From: Eubacteriales Family XIII. Incertae Sedis bacterium
GTDB lineage: Bacteria; Bacillota; Clostridia; Peptostreptococcales; Anaerovoracaceae
Assembly (NCBI GenBank): GCA_031287295.1
Contig: JAITTH010000081.1
Span: 1 to 6,824 of the forward strand
Reading direction: 5' to 3'
Length of the DNA stretch: 6,824 nt
In this document: one piece after another, positions 6,634-6,824 of the stretch
How positions within the stretch are numbered: the stretch's first letter is position 1
How the letters are laid out: each line of letters opens with the position of its first letter
The notes under the pieces: generated by a model
What the model was told of the DNA's origin: nothing
The model's input: only the letters and a program-made list of their open reading frames with translations
Database searches by the model: none
Position numbers and translations under genes: made by a program

Positions 6634-6634
6634 T
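6626..6634 (+). promoter_or_regulatory. Extended -10 promoter candidate for rpiB
   Basis: TGGTATAAT is a perfect extended -10 element (TGnTATAAT), with TATAAT at 6629-6634 overlapping the sua5 stop codon. No convincing -35 box is found 16-19 bases upstream, which extended -10 promoters can tolerate. Transcription would begin near 6641, about 49 bases before rpiB. Confidence 0.45.
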
Positions 6635-6644
6635 AAAGAATAAG

Positions 6645-6666
6645 TTTGCCGGATGACCTCGGCAAG
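6645..6666 (+). other. Hairpin between sua5 and rpiB
   Basis: TTGCCG (6646-6651) pairs with CGGCAA (6660-6665) around an 8-base loop; flanking T6645/G6666 and inner G6652/T6659 could add wobble pairs. It is followed by AAGAAAG rather than a T run, so it is not an intrinsic terminator. If the promoter at 6626-6634 is used, the hairpin would lie near the 5' end of the rpiB transcript, where it could stabilise the message; otherwise it may mark an RNA processing or Rho-linked site. Confidence 0.4.
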
Positions 6667-6689
6667 AAAGAATCGTTTCGGAGAAAAAG

Positions 6690-6824
6690 ATGAAAATAGC
6701 ACTTGCCGCAGATCATGGCGGCTTTGAACTGAAAGAGCAATTGAAGCACATGCTTATTGCGTGTGGCTACGAAGTGGAGGATTTGGGGACGCAAAGCAAT
6801 GCGTCCGTAGATTATCCGACATAC
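6690..6824 (+). CDS. rpiB: Ribose-5-phosphate isomerase B, 5' end (partial)
   Basis: Interconverts ribose 5-phosphate and ribulose 5-phosphate in the non-oxidative pentose phosphate pathway. Only the first 45 residues are inside the window. They carry the family's N-terminal block KIALAADHGGFELKE (2-16), with Asp8-His9 forming part of the substrate site, then GYEVEDLGT (26-34) and VDYPTY (40-45). The catalytic cysteine region lies beyond the window. The start ATG follows GGAG at 6680-6683 with 6 bases of spacing, which supports this start. LacA/RpiB family members that act on other sugar phosphates (galactose-6-phosphate, allose-6-phosphate) look similar at the N terminus, but the prfA-sua5-rpiB context favours RpiB. 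The phosphatase gene (ywlE type) found between sua5 and rpiB in Bacillus is absent here. Confidence 0.92.
   Translation, partial: MKIALAADHGGFELKEQLKHMLIACGYEVEDLGTQSNASVDYPTY

Noticed and set aside
6645..6666. Intrinsic terminator after sua5
   Set aside because: The stem is real, but no T run follows on either strand, so it was kept only as a hairpin.
1..6824. Mobile element, phage, defence system or CRISPR array
   Set aside because: All genes are conserved housekeeping types in one orientation; no long repeats, transposase or integrase motifs, or spaced repeats are seen.

Overview
The window is a compact, one-directional stretch of bacterial housekeeping genes, all on the + strand. The genes present point to a member of the Bacillota (Firmicutes): a LytR-CpsA-Psr (LCP) wall-polymer ligase, a YqhQ-type DUF1385 membrane protein, a rho/prmC/prfA/sua5/rpiB neighbourhood, and Shine-Dalgarno-like sites such as GGGAGGAG. 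Base composition is close to half G+C by eye, not strongly AT-rich. That would suit a Negativicutes or moderate-GC Clostridia relative, but the order and genus are not settled here. Nothing looks like phage, insertion sequence, CRISPR or horizontally acquired DNA.

Layout: 1-552 is the 3' end of an LCP-family gene. 572-2164 is rho, with an unusually charged linker near its N terminus. 2154-3209 overlaps the end of rho and encodes a DUF1385 (YqhQ-like) integral membrane protein, the only product without an established function. 3216-4088 is prmC, the methyltransferase of release factors. 4218-4418 is rpmE (ribosomal protein L31, zinc-binding Cys4 form). It sits in what looks like its own transcription unit, with a promoter at about 4097-4125 and an intrinsic terminator at 4441-4464. 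4487-5551 is prfA (release factor 1). 5548-6633 is a two-domain Sua5/YwlC threonylcarbamoyl-AMP synthase gene that overlaps the prfA stop codon by four bases (GTGA). 6690-6824 is the beginning of rpiB (ribose-5-phosphate isomerase B), cut by the window end and preceded by a likely extended -10 promoter.

The genes share a theme of gene expression and translation quality. Rho ends transcription. PrmC methylates the GGQ glutamine of the release factor encoded just downstream. L31 is a ribosomal protein. Sua5 makes the activated intermediate for tRNA t6A37, which supports decoding of ANN codons. The LCP protein (cell wall glycopolymer attachment) and RpiB (pentose phosphate pathway) flank this core.

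I found no undescribed system. The points most worth a second look are the DUF1385 protein with its HxxEH motif, the placement of an independently promoted and terminated rpmE between prmC and prfA, the lack of any visible promoter between that terminator and prfA, and the charged insertion in Rho. There is no gene-free stretch longer than 300 bases; the longest gap (4089-4217) is the rpmE promoter and leader.
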